DNA of 64,000 bases. Origin: Flaccisagitta enflata (taxonomy: Eukaryota; Chaetognatha; Sagittoidea; Aphragmophora). Each line of letters begins with the position of its first letter. The first letter of the stretch is position 1. Below are positions 1-11,883 of the stretch, piece after piece. Where the stretch lies: positions 46,128,001 to 46,192,000 of the forward strand of contig OZ231128.1 of the NCBI GenBank assembly GCA_965153355.1, given 5' to 3'. The notes under the pieces were generated by a model, which saw only the letters and a program-made list of their open reading frames with translations, was not told the DNA's origin and searched no databases. The translations under genes and the position numbers were made by a program.

Positions 1-46
1 GCCCACCCGCACGCGACTGTGGTAGCCGTGTATCCGGCCTTGTTTA
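1..46 (+). repeat. Family H repeat, 3' end only
   Basis: The window opens inside the last 46 bases of a family H element: the GCACGCGACT-like motif followed by GCCGTGTATCCGGC (a short hairpin) and the terminal CCTTGTT. The rest lies outside the window. Better copies are at 42587-42795 and 59337-59530. Confidence 0.75.
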
Positions 47-321
47 TAGTGATTTTATTTTGTACAAAAAATGATTGATTTATCTATAGTTAAGAATAAA
101 ACATCTGGTAGCTTTTTTTATTTTTACCAACTACATTATTTTCATTTTCATATCATTTTAAAATCTATAGTCAAGGGTTTTCATACATTATAACTATACT
201 TTTCCATTTGAAAAATATTTATTTTTCTTACTCAAGATTCTTGTGAATCAAGTATGATTGAAATTAAAGTTCTTTTATGTTATAAGATTAAATAAAATAA
301 TATGGGCTTTATATAGTGGAT
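47..321. other. AT-rich stretch, nothing recognised
   Basis: AT-rich DNA with no reading frame of interest, no splice-bounded coding segment and no repeat seen elsewhere in the window. Confidence 0.5.
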
Positions 322-566
322 ATGGTAATGGAAGCGGAAGCGGAAGCGGAAGCGGAAGCGGAAGCGGAAGCGGAAAAAAAAATTGAAATGGAAGCGGAAG
401 CGGAAGCGGAAGCTTTAAGAATTTTTAAAATGGAAGCGGAAGCGGAAGCGGAAGCGGAAAAAAAAATTTCAATGGAAGCGGAAGCGGAAGCGGAAGCGAA
501 AAAAATTTTGAAAATGGAAGCGGAAGCGGAAGCGGTCCAAAAATTAGGCGCTTCCACATCACTAGT
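322..566. repeat. GGAAGC hexamer repeat element, copy 1
   Basis: Four blocks of (GGAAGC)n are separated by short A-rich spacers. The right end, CGCTTCCACATCACTA at 550-565, is the complement of the start TAGTGATGTGGAAGCG seen in the copy at 43753. The long open frames (EAEAEA, SASASA) are by-products of the hexamer and are not genes. It is probably a MITE whose inside expanded as a microsatellite. Confidence 0.6.
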
Positions 567-1780
<1,214 letters not shown>

Positions 1781-1787
1781 GACAGAG

Positions 1788-2015
1788 AACAAGGCCGGAT
1801 ACACGGCTACCCCAGTCGCGTGCGGGTGGGCAGGGGCTGTAATTGAGGTCACTAGATCATTTGGGCAGGAGCAGTGAAGCCAAAAATTCCAAAAACCCAA
1901 AAAAAGTAAAGTGTGACGGACGGACCGACGGACTGACGGACTGACGGACAGACCGACGGACCGACGGATGGACTGACAAAGCGAGGTGTAGAGTCGCGTA
2001 GCACGTGACTAAAAA
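1788..2015 (-). repeat. Family H repeat, subfamily A, full length
   Basis: A complete copy read on the minus strand. On the plus strand it starts AACAAGGCCGGATACACGGC, then carries AGTCGCGTGC, unique sequence, a run of GACGGACC-type tetranucleotides, and ends with the hairpin AGTCGCGTAGCACGTGACT plus AAAAA. It lies about 20 bp upstream of the BEL element target site. Confidence 0.8.
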
Positions 2016-2199
2016 GATTGATATTGCTTCGGATTATGAATGTGGCGGTCTCCGCGGTTGATCATTTGTTCTTTAGATGCGTCCTCGCATCTCTATAATA
2101 GGCCATGTCCGTCCGTTGGTCGGTCGGTTGGTCGGTTGGTCGGTTGGTCGGTAACGCATTTGTCAATATCGCGAAACTCGTCATAATTTCGATGTAAAA

Positions 2200-2963
2200 G
2201 TGCATCATCATCATCGTAATCATCATTGACATCATCATCATCATCATCATTATCATCATCATCATCATCATCATCGTCATCATCAATTCATCATCATCAT
2301 CATCATCGTTACCATCATCATCATCGTCGTTGTCATCGTCGTCGTCATCAGCGTCATCATTGTCATCATTTTCATCATCATCGTCGTCATCATTGTCCTC
2401 ATGTTACACCGTATAAAGTAAGTTCGTTTTAAGTAGACCTTATAAAGTGAGACCGTATAAAGTAACACCATATAAAGTAAGACCCTATACAGTGAGACCA
2501 TATGAAATTAGACCATATGAACCAAGACCGTATAAAGAAAGACCATTTAAACCAAGACAAGACGCATCAACATTATCGTCGTCATCATAAACAACATTAT
2601 TGCCATCATCATAAACATCAGCATCATAGTTACATCAACATCATCATCAGCATCATCATCATTGTTACCATCATCATCATCAGCGTCGTCATTATAATCA
2701 TCATCATCATTTCCATCGACATCATCATTATCATAGTTTCTTTCCCGTCATCATCATAATCGACATCATTGCTACCATCGTCATCATCTTTACCATCATC
2801 ATTATTGTCATCAGCGTCGTCGTCGTGGTTGTCATCAGCATCATCGTTACAATTGTCATTTATCAACATGATCATTAACATAGTCTTTTTTCTGTCGTCA
2901 TCATCATCATCGTCATATTCATCATCATCATCATTGTCATGTTCATCATCATCATCGTCATTG

Positions 2964-3004
<41 letters not shown>

Positions 3005-3088
3005 GTCATATTCATCGTCACCATCATCAGCGTCATCGCTACAATCGTCATCGTTGTCATCATTCAACATCATCATTATCATTGTTTT
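2200..3088. repeat. (CAT)n / (CATCAT)n microsatellite blocks
   Basis: Two large imperfect trinucleotide blocks, 2200-2400 and 2560-3085, are separated by degenerate CCGTATAAAGTAAGA units. All long frames here (poly-M, poly-H, poly-S, poly-D) are artefacts of the repeat. Confidence 0.95.
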
Positions 3089-3270
3089 TTTCAGATGCGT
3101 CCTCGCATCTCTATAAGAGGGCATGTCTGTCCGTCGGTTGGTCGGTTACACATTTATCATAATTCACTATATCTATGCCATATTACACATGAATCACAAC
3201 TGGATCAATAAAGCAGAGCAACATAGCTTAAAATCAGAGTATATTAAAGAAGACATTTTTAGTGAGATTA

Positions 3271-3438
3271 AAGTAGAACCATATAAAGAAAGACCATATC
3301 AAGAAAGACAGTATAAAGAAAGACCATATAAAGAAAGACTATATAAAGAAAGACCATATAAAGAAAGACCATATAAAGAAAGACCATATAAAGAAAGACC
3401 ATATAAAGAAAGACCATATAAAGAAAGACCATATAAAT
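3271..3438 (+). repeat. 15-bp minisatellite, about 11 units
   Basis: Tandem units of ACCATATAAAGAAAG, almost identical over the last seven. Degenerate relatives lie at 2405-2560, so the array was present in both halves of the host element. The period is a multiple of three, which gives an artefactual open frame (PYKER repeats). Confidence 0.95.
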
Positions 3439-4044
3439 AAAGAAGAGGACGCATCGTTGGCCTATCTGGCCTTGTTTAGTCTTAACTTACTCGAGTTAGT
3501 TTTAACTTTCCTCCTCCGTCGCTCTCTCAATTCTAAAGATTCCAAATTTGCCCAAATTTGCCAAAGGCTCGCTCTGAATATTTTCTCTTCTTTAGAACGT
3601 ATATACATTGGTTAAGAAATCGTTCGTCCTTAATTTTTTCCCTTTTTTCCTTATTTTTGCGTTTATAAGAAAGGAAGACGAAATAATACTAATGGTTCTC
3701 TCATCCTTTTCAGATTAAATATGCGTAATATCAATTAATGCCTGGTTACCCGTTTATGCTGGAATTACGTTGAAGTTTTGCAGGTACTAGATTGATAAGA
3801 GTTGATATTGGTTAATATAGACTAATATAGATTGATATAGATTAATATAGATCGATGTTTTCTAACGTTTGTTTGTTTACAAAATAATGATTCTTATAAA
3901 TAAAATTTCGCAGACCGAATTTGCGTCTCGTTACTCTAGCGTCCGGAAACACGTGGTAGTCAGCGACAAGCTTCAATGTAACCTGCTTCGCCGGACGACG
4001 CCGCCGATCAACGGCGGCGCCGATGGTGACGCTTGTCAACGAAT

Positions 4045-5360
4045 ATGGAACCGAAGAAAGATGACGTCAAATGGCTCGTCGACGATCTCGACCTTGTCAA
4101 CCTTCACCAACAATTAGAAACTGCTCTCCTATTTGCAAGTAAAAGATCTTCGGCGGACAATCTTCGACGCCTCAATTCTCTACAGCAACAAGCCAACAAC
4201 GCCTGCCGCAGAGCCAATGCCGCAAAAGAAGAAGCAAAATGGGACCATGTAACACGCGCTTATTTCAATGACATCATTCGTCCAATGTGGCAACTTTTGG
4301 ATGACTGCAAAAAGTTCTACCGCGAATTTGGTAACAAAGACTTCTACACCGCCGTTCAACCACCACGTGCTTTAACCCCAACTCCAACAACACGCTCACG
4401 AAGGCCATCATTTACGGTTGCCAACCATCCCGTCAAAAGCCAAGATGACAACCTACCCAAAGTCGATGCCTCTGGTGTTAGTGAAGGGGGAGGGGGTAGT
4501 GGTGGTGGTAGTAACGATGGTGGTGGCGGCGCTCTCGAAGGAGGTGGTGCTGGCGTTCTTGATGGCGGCGTTGGTAAAGTAGGTGGTGGGGGTGGTGTCG
4601 ATGACCGAGCCGCGCACGAGGCATCGACCAAAGAGCCTCCTCCTCCTCCTCATCCTCCCGACTCCAATCTCTGCGGCGTTCACCAAAGAGATAATCAATC
4701 CAACATCAATCAAGACGACATTCTTCCTAGTGATTCCATTTCCAACGCCTCAATGACGTCATCTGCACGCAGTAGGAGACAAAAGGAATTACAAGCTGAG
4801 GAAAGAAGAATGGAAGAGTTGGAAGAAAAGCATAGACTTGAGCGGAGAAAGGAACAGTTGGAGAAAGAAATGGAACAAAAAGAGTTACAAAGGAAGATGG
4901 AAGAATTAAGAAGGGAAGAGGAAATGTCAAAGTGTCGTGCAAGAAGAAAAGAATTGGCGGCGGCGGTGGAAGAAGAGGGAAGCGTCATTGAATCTAGATG
5001 TGGGAAAGAAAAGAAAGTGGTATCGGGAGAGAAAGAAAAAGTTCAAGGAGAGGAAAAGAAAGACATTTTCGATCCCTCAAATTCTCTCTTTCCGGAAGGC
5101 ACAGCTCCTCTTCCTCATGATTCGACGACAACAAAGAACAAGCAATCTCTCCCTTCCATCACGTTGTTGCCGGCGCCTGACGGGACACTTCCTCCTCACC
5201 CTGCTCATCCTTCCTCTACTCAACACCTTTCATCTCATCCTCCTCCTATTCCGGCTTCTATTCAACATTTTCCGCTCCATCTCTCTCATCCCCCACCCCG
5301 CCCGCCAGTCCTTATTCCAAACTCGGTGGTAAGGGTGAAAGAAACTACGCCTTCCTTTTA
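4045..5360 (+). CDS. BEL gag, N-terminal segment
   Basis: This is the structural protein of the BEL element. The frame opens after an in-frame TGA at 4027 and its first ATG is at 4045 (MEPKKDD). The first 100 residues are helical and charged. Then come a basic TPTPTTRSRRPS stretch, a Gly-rich block, a Pro run, a long Glu/Arg coiled coil (about residues 240-320) and a Pro/His/Ser-rich tail. From about 5360 the meaningful frame moves by one base: the stretch CCTTCCTTTTAC reads sensibly afterwards only in the next frame. A one-base gain in the T run is the simplest explanation; a programmed shift is less likely here. Left in its own frame the protein would run on to 5538. Confidence 0.75.
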
Positions 5361-5581
5361 CAACCGCGCCTTTTGTTCCGTCAATTACGAGTGCAAATGC
5401 GTTAAATATCAAGAATCAATCACCGGCCTTCCCATCAGCGTTTGCACCAGTGAATTCGTCGCTATCTGGGGTAAATCCTTCAGCAGCTATGGCTCAATTT
5501 GCCCCATCTGCAGCAAATGTCGTCCCATCTGCTGCTAATATCATCCCATCTGCAGCAAATGTTGTCCCATCTGCTGCTCAT
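5361..5581 (+). CDS. BEL gag, middle segment, cut by a MITE
   Basis: This segment continues gag in the +1 frame relative to the N-terminal segment. It reads into a Pro-Ser-Ala-Ala repeat (PSAANVV, PSAANII and so on), which stops at the MITE target site CTGCTCAT (5574-5581). The same repeat resumes directly after the MITE at 6117. The arithmetic fits: MITE plus duplicated target is 535 bp, so the frame used here and the frame used after 6117 are the same frame before insertion. Confidence 0.75.
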
Positions 5582-5711
5582 CAGGCGTTCATATTTTGTA
5601 GAAGCGGGAAGCGCCGCTTCTCGGAAAGGGAAGTAACGTCTCGGAAGATCTCAGTAGAGAAAGAGGAAAAAAAAAACAAAAGAAAAAAAAAGCAAAAGAG
5701 CAAAAGAATGA

Positions 5712-5779
<68 letters not shown>

Positions 5780-6108
5780 AAAAAAAATGATAAAAAAAGA
5801 ATGAAAGAAAGGAAGAAAGGAAGAACAAGAGTCAATTTGACGGATGTCTAAATTTTCTTTTTTTTCCTTTTTGATGGGTTCAAATGGACTTTACAAATGA
5901 TTGACAGAATTGGATCTGTGTCAGTCAATCATGGCCAATGAGGATTGAAAGAGTTTATGTATGTTTAGTGTGTCATTTTGAAACTTCTTACCAGTGGTAT
6001 GTTACCACATGAGGTTACCACAACACTACTGACTATTGACAATCTGTGTCGGAAACTGATAAGGGGAAATTTTTGCCTCTCGGAAGGTTTACAAAATATG
6101 AACGCCTG
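5582..6108. mobile_element. hAT-type MITE inside gag
   Basis: Perfect 19-bp terminal inverted repeats, CAGGCGTTCATATTTTGTA and its complement ending at 6108, are flanked by the 8-bp duplication CTGCTCAT (5574-5581 and 6109-6116). CAG ends and an 8-bp duplication with T at position 2 and A at position 7 are typical of the hAT superfamily. The inside has a (GAAA)n tract at about 5706-5789 and no transposase. A related copy is at 23255-23935. Confidence 0.93.
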
Positions 6109-6116
6109 CTGCTCAT

Positions 6117-7652
6117 ATCATCCCGTCCTTGGCTCAATTTATCCCATCTACTGCTAATCTCATCACATCTGCAGCTCAATTCGTCCCATCTGGAGCTCAA
6201 TCACTCCCATCTGCTGCTTATTCCGTCCCATCAGCGGCTCATTCTCTCCCATCTGTGGCTCAATCCGTCCCATCTGCGGCTCATTCTCTCCCATCTGCGG
6301 CTCAATCCGTCCCATCTGTGGCTCATTCTCTCCCATCTGCGGCTCAATCCGTCCCATCTGTAGCTCAATATCTCCAGTCTACAGCCTATCCCGCACCATC
6401 TGCAGCATATCAAGTGCCGACTACAGGCCATCACGTTCTTTCTCCTGATCATACTGCCACAGCTTTACTCGTGATGCAGCAATTGAGTCTTTGTCGACCA
6501 AAGGAGGAAAATAAAAAATGGGATGGAGAATCGAGTGTCAAAGTATTTCTGCAAAAGTTTGAGTCAACCATCGAAAGAATGAGCGGCGTTTCTGATTGGC
6601 AGAAGTACGAGCAATTGACGCATTGGACAAAAGGGAAAGCAAGGAAATATGTCCTCTCTTATGAAGCCAGACCCCCTGCTGAGGCTCTGGCATTAGCTAA
6701 ACAGAAATTAATGGCCTTTTTTGCCGCTATTCCAAGAACCGCAAACGAAATTTTTGAACCTTTGAAAAAGGGTAAGACCATTTCTCTTAACGATAAAGAA
6801 GGTTACCAGACGTTCCTTTGTGACCTTGAAAAGTCGGAAAATGAAAGCTACGTCCATAATGATGCTCATCTTCTCAATGACGTTGATCAAATCACAAGCT
6901 TGGTGGCGACGAGAATGCCCAAGGCCCAAAAGGAATTCTCCAAATACGCGAAATTATTTTTCCGGGCAAATGGCATGATTACTTTTCTGACGCTCAAAGA
7001 TTTTGTCAGTGAACAAATTTCTGATCTGTCTATGCCTTGCAGTGGAATGGCATTTGACAAAATTCAGTCAGGCAGCAAAAGTGGCGCAAATACTAACACT
7101 GTTACAAAGCCTACAGATTCCAAAGTCAAAGTGAAGACGGAAAAGGCCTCTATCGCGTCAACTGAAACTGCTGCCTCTTCATCTTCCTCCAATGGCCCTT
7201 CAGAAGATGCAGCAAAGCGTAAAGGTTGTGCACCATGTGCCAAGTGTGAGAAAATGCACAATCTCTATGATTGCCTCGAATTTAAGAAGATGAATGCAGT
7301 TGAAAGAATAAAATTCTGCTATGACCAGAAAATCTGCTTCAGGTGCTGTAATTCGCGCACTCATTGTTCTGATAGATGTCCAATGAAGTCAACTTGCAGT
7401 TGCGGCAGCACACATCATAACGGCCTCATTCATTTGGATGAAGAAGGAAACAAAGAATTTGGTGAATTTGTCAAGCAACGGAAAGAAGAAAGGGAAAAGG
7501 AGAAGGCAAAAGAAAAGGAAAAAGATTCTTCTAAGGGTAAGGAAACTGCGTCGGCAGTTGCAGCAACAAATGTTGAAGTTGCTGCAAAGCAAGAAGTCGC
7601 CGTTGCATCCAATCAATCAGAATCAAGTTTTCAATGCCTCCGCCAAGATTAA
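6117..7652 (+). CDS. BEL gag, C-terminal segment with zinc knuckles
   Basis: It starts in the Pro-Ser-Ala-Ala repeat (to about 6420), then has the BEL-type gag core (WDGESSVKVFLQKFESTIERM onward) matching the DUF1759-like capsid region of Pao/BEL elements. It finishes with the Cys/His region characteristic of this group: CAPCAKCEKMHNLYDC, then CFRCCNSRTHC and CSCGSTHHNGLIH, about 7230-7430. A Lys/Glu-rich tail ends at TAA 7650-7652. The next frame, carrying protease, overlaps the last about 215 bases. Most BEL elements use one continuous gag-pol frame, so this overlap is either a shift signal or a one-base defect near 7610-7640. Confidence 0.88.
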   Translation: MIPSLAQFIPSTANLITSAAQFVPSGAQSLPSAAYSVPSAAHSLPSVAQSVPSAAHSLPSAAQSVPSVAHSLPSAAQSVPSVAQYLQSTAYPAPSAAYQVPTTGHHVLSPDHTATALLVMQQLSLCRPKEENKKWDGESSVKVFLQKFESTIERMSGVSDWQKYEQLTHWTKGKARKYVLSYEARPPAEALALAKQKLMAFFAAIPRTANEIFEPLKKGKTISLNDKEGYQTFLCDLEKSENESYVHNDAHLLNDVDQITSLVATRMPKAQKEFSKYAKLFFRANGMITFLTLKDFVSEQISDLSMPCSGMAFDKIQSGSKSGANTNTVTKPTDSKVKVKTEKASIASTETAASSSSSNGPSEDAAKRKGCAPCAKCEKMHNLYDCLEFKKMNAVERIKFCYDQKICFRCCNSRTHCSDRCPMKSTCSCGSTHHNGLIHLDEEGNKEFGEFVKQRKEEREKEKAKEKEKDSSKGKETASAVAATNVEVAAKQEVAVASNQSESSFQCLRQD

Positions 7653-10600
7653 CTCCAAAACCGTCTTCAGACCAGTTGTGGATCTCAAAATTATCAATCC
7701 TCAAAATGGTGAAGCCCGTGATGTGATGGCAATGCTAGACAAGGGCTCTGACAGCACATGTCTTTTGCATAAAACTGCTGTTGAGATGGGATTCGAACGT
7801 GAGCCATGTGACATTGAAATGAGCACAATTTTGAAGCAGAATGAAAAAGTTAGAAGTGAATTTTGTTCATTGAAGCTCAAGTCGCTAGACTCTGATTATG
7901 CTATCACTTCAAATGCTGTTGTTGTTGTTGCTGTTGTTGTTGCTTCAATCCCCAAACAAGCGGATGTAGAACATTATCCTCATTTGAAAGATGTCAAGAT
8001 TTTGGAGCTTGATCCAATGCCGCCGGAAGTGGAAGTTTTGGTTGGATCTGACTTGGCCTTCACAATGATGCCTGAAGAGGGATCTGTAAGAAGGAGTTGT
8101 GCCAACAGTCCGTCAGGTTTCCTTTGTAAATGGAGATGGTCCATTGTTGGACCCACATGTCATGATGCCCGAGCTAACAAGTTTTCATCGGCTCTTGTTA
8201 CATTTGACAACGCCAAATTGAATGAACAAATGAACAATGTCTTTGAATCGGACAAACTGACGGACACGGGGCTTTCCTTTGGGGGCATTCACTACCCGGG
8301 GAATAAAGCCCATGGACAACATCAGTGTGACAGAAATCTGGGGGGCGTTCACTCCTCAGATGGAAATCCACTACAACAACAGCAACTACAACAACCCTCA
8401 CAACAACAGTCGAGCAAGCATTCAATTGAGGATATGCGGGCTCTTAAGATAATGCAGGATACTGTCAGGCTCGTGGATGGTCAATATGAAGTCGGAGCCA
8501 TTTTTGACAAGCCCGTTGAGGAAGTGGTGGAGGAAATGAATAAGATCCCTTCCGCCAACACCGCAATTTGCCGCCTGCATCGTCTGGGTGACAAACTGGC
8601 TGACAATCCAGATGAGTGGAACATGGTCAAGACTCATGTCAACCTGTTGGTTGAAAAGGGCTATGCCGAAAGGGTTGGCAAGTACCCTGAGGCATTGCAA
8701 GATGCCCCTAAGGACCGGCCTGTATTTTACATTCCACTGCATCCCACCCAGGATAAGAGAAAGCCAGAAAAGCGCCGAATTACGCATGACTGTGCAGCGA
8801 AAACACATAAGCGTTGCTTAAATGACTTTTTCCTCAAAGGGCCAGATTTGGCAGCTTCCTTACTCCATTTGTTATTGCGCTTCAGGCAACATCCATACAC
8901 CCTGATGGGTGACATTGGTGATTTCTTCATGAGGGTTCTCTTGCCTGAGAAGGATCGCGATGCCTTCCGTTTTTTGTTTTGGAGGGACGACCCAGGGTCG
9001 ATAATTGATGTCCTAAGGATGATGGTCCATCTATTTGGCGCTAAACCCAGTTCATCGGTTGCAACTTTTGCATTGCAACAGTGTGCAAGAGACAATGCCG
9101 CTGACTTCTCTTCTGAAGCAATTGCAGCAATTTTAAATGACTTCTACTGCGACGATTTCTTAAAAAGCTTGGAGCTTGAAAAGACTTGCATAAGGCTGAT
9201 TGATGAATTGACCGAGATTTGCAGCCGCGGCGGATTCCATCTTACCAAGTGGGTCTCAAATAGCAAGAAAGTTTTGGAGGTCATTCCCAAAGAAAAGCTA
9301 GCAAAATCAGTCAAGAATTTTCAAACAGCCGATGACAAGCAAGCAATGTTGATTGAGCACACTCTTGGCATGAAATACAACGTAGAAGAAGATGTTTTTC
9401 TCACTCAAATTGCGGAGAAATACCTGAAAAATCCGCCCACAAATCGCCGTCAAGTTTTAGGGCTGATTCATGCCATTTTTGACCCGTTGGGTCTCAAGGG
9501 CCCATTCACTTTATTGGGCAAAATTGAATTGCAAAAATTCTGCCAGATGAAGCTTAGTTGGGATGACCCGATCCCTGAAAAAGCAATGGAACCTTTCCTC
9601 CAATGGTTCCTCTCTATCCCAACCCTCATCAACCACAAAGTGCCACAATGGATGGGCTCCCATTCAATAGCAAAAGGGGCCAAGAGACGATTTCACTTCT
9701 TCTCTGATGCGAGTTTAGTGGGAATTGCAGCTTGTTGCTATGTATGGTTCATCGACGAGTTTGGTGTCATCCATGTCTCTCTGGTCATGTCCAAATGTCA
9801 TGTCATGCCAGCCAACAAAAAGACAAGCTGCCTTCATGGATCCACTCCCAGAGCAGAATTAGTCGGCGTAATGAAGGCCAAAGACATGGCAATCACAGTC
9901 AGTGAGGCCTACAATGTCCCTATGAAAGAATTTACCTTCTGGACCAACTCCTCAACTGTCATTCGTCAAATCGTCAACCCGGCTTTGAAACTCGAGACAT
10001 TTGTTCGAAATCGCGTCGCCAAATTCTTGGAAGTGATATCACCGACTCAAATCCGCTTTGTTCCTGGTCCTTTGAATCCTGCTGATCCAGCCTCAAGGGG
10101 CATAAAAGCAGATGATGAAAAGAGTTGGTTCCTATTTAATAACGGGCCCCCATTCCTTAAACTGTCACCAGATCAATGGCCTGAATGTCCATTTGGCATC
10201 GAAAAAGAAGAGGAAGGGGAGGAAGAAGAGGAGGAGGAGGAGGAGGAAGAGGAAGAATCTGCGATTGGAGCTTCGATTCTCGCCGTTAAAACTGCTTCCC
10301 CAAATGATCACTTTGTTTTCAAGTTGGCCAAATTCACTTCTTCTTGGGACAAACTCGTTAAGAGAGTGACTGTTTTGCGTCGTTTCTGTCAATATCTCAA
10401 AGCAAAGGCAGAGAAAGAGTCTCCTACAAGCATCACGTCAAAAGTTAATCTCTCTCTTTCTGCATCTGACTACCGACGCGCAAATCGAATCATATTCTCT
10501 GCCATTCAAAAAGAAAAATTCCCCTCCGAGTTTGATTCTACCAAAAGAGAAGGAAAAGTCGCCAAACAATCGAAAATCGTCTCTCTCTCTCCTTTCCTCG

Positions 10601-11883
10601 ATGAAGAGAACAAAAGCTTACCATTGCTTCGTGTCGGCGGCCGAATTCACCGCCGCGAAGATGGAAAAAGTTCCTCCAATCATCCTATCATTTTGCCCCG
10701 TGACAGTCTCATCGTGCCCCTCCTCATCCAGCATCATCATCAAATTCACGGCCATGTTGGGATACAACATACGCGCACAAATTTACGACAATCAGTCTGG
10801 ATAATTCAAGATGGCGCCGCCGTCCGCGGCGTTCTACGAAAATGCCTCAAATGTCGACGCTACGAAGGCGCCGTTCTTCAACAAGAGATGGCGCCGCTTC
10901 CCGACTTTCGCGTTACGGCGTCTCACGTTTTCTACCACACGGGAGTCGACTTTTGTGGCCCATATTTCGTCAAATCCAAAGGCCGTTCACATCCTAAGTG
11001 GTACGTCTGTCTGTTTACCTGCGCAGCCACTAGGGCTGTACACTGCGAAGTCACAGATGGACTTGATGTTCACTCTTTTATCGTCGCTCTTTCCCGCTTC
11101 CACGCCTGTCGTCCCGGCCTTCGCCATCTTATAAGTGACAACGGCACCAATTTCCGCGCATGAGAGCGCGAATTACGAGAGGAAGTGAGCAAGTGGAAAG
11201 ACAAAGTAAATCACGAATTCGCGGTCAAAGGTATCCAATGGACGTTTTCTCCTCCATCGGCGCCTCACACTGGAGGGATGTGGGAACGCCTCGTCAAGTC
11301 ATTCAAAAAAGTTTTCAATGCCCTCCACGACAAAAACGACATCGGCGCCGACGCCTTCCACACGCTCGTTGTTGTCGCCGAAGGAATCCTCAACTCTCGG
11401 CCAATAACGCCAGTTTCCTCCGATCCAAATGACTTTGACGCTTTAACGCCGAATTCATTTCTCAATCCCGGCGTCGTTGCAACGAAATCTGTGCAAATTT
11501 TACCGCCATCTTCCAAACTTCCGCCTCGCATCCTTCTCTCAACTTGGCGCCACGTCAGGAACCTCGCCGATGGTTTTTGGCGCCGCTGGAAGAAGGAATA
11601 TGTCACGGCGCTGCAGCAGCGCCCAAAGTGGACCGGAAGTTGCCGCAACGTCAAGATTGGCGACGTCGTTCTCGTCGCCGAAAATTCTCCGCGTGACGAT
11701 TGGAATATCGCCCGCATCATTGACACTTTTTCCGATCGTGAAGGCAAAGTTCGCCGTGTCCGCCTCCGCACGAAGAAGAAGAAAGAATTGGAGCGTCACA
11801 TCAACTCTCTCGTCCTTCTTGAAGCCGTCGACAAAGAGCTGGCGCCCGGTGGATGTGATTCCGCCGAACCGACGAGCAAATAA
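7615..11883 (+). CDS. BEL pol: protease, RT, RNase H, integrase
   Basis: One frame, interrupted only by TGA at 11161-11163. The retropepsin-like A17 region has LDKGSD at 7735-7752, where DSG is usual. Reverse transcriptase has GDIGDFF (about 8908) and YCDD at 9145-9156, with the BEL signature LRFRQ, LMGDI, RFLFW and MVHLFGA. RNase H has a first Asp in FFSDAS, TPRAEL, and FWTNSS at 9937-9954 where FWTDSS is usual. The integrase has D in TGVDF, D in SDNGTNF and E in GGMWERL after the UGA. An acidic Glu run at about 10200-10260 sits between RNase H and integrase. The C-terminal region (WRHVRNLADGFWRRWKKEY, then the GDVVLV motif) is typical BEL. Substituted protease and RNase H residues plus the UGA suggest an inactive enzyme. 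Confidence 0.93.

Larger units (their letters stand above)
2075..3477 (+). mobile_element. Family H element (subfamily B) inserted in the 5' LTR
   Basis: It begins with the hairpin AGATGCGTCCTCGCATCT (2075-2092), then CTCTATAATAGGCC and GGTC-type repeats. It ends GGACGCATC (3447-3455), the hairpin GGCCTATCTGGCC and CTTGTTT. The complement of the first ten bases is therefore present near the far end. A second copy of the head lies at 3093, so this is two nested or fused elements. The inside holds (CAT)n blocks at 2200-2400 and 2560-3085 and a 15-bp minisatellite. The insertion point is in a T run of the LTR. Confidence 0.8.
2041..3968 (+). repeat. BEL element 5' LTR, interrupted
   Basis: Starts TGTGGCGGTCTCCGCGG at 2041 and ends AGTCAGCGACA at 3968. 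Comparison with the intact 3' LTR shows that about 1.4 kb (2075-3477) is foreign: a family H element with microsatellite content. The part from 3478 on contains the LTR promoter candidate TTTATAAGAAAG and an AATAAA motif in the stretch CTTATAAATAAAATTTCG. Confidence 0.93.

Noticed and set aside
1788-2015. Classical Helitron (TC...CTRR ends)
   Set aside because: The hairpin is followed by CTAAAAA, but the other end lacks TC and there is a second hairpin and complementary inner motif; the Helentron/Helitron2 layout fits better.
2630-3124. Acidic poly-Asp protein
   Set aside because: Reading of the (CAT)n block on the minus strand.
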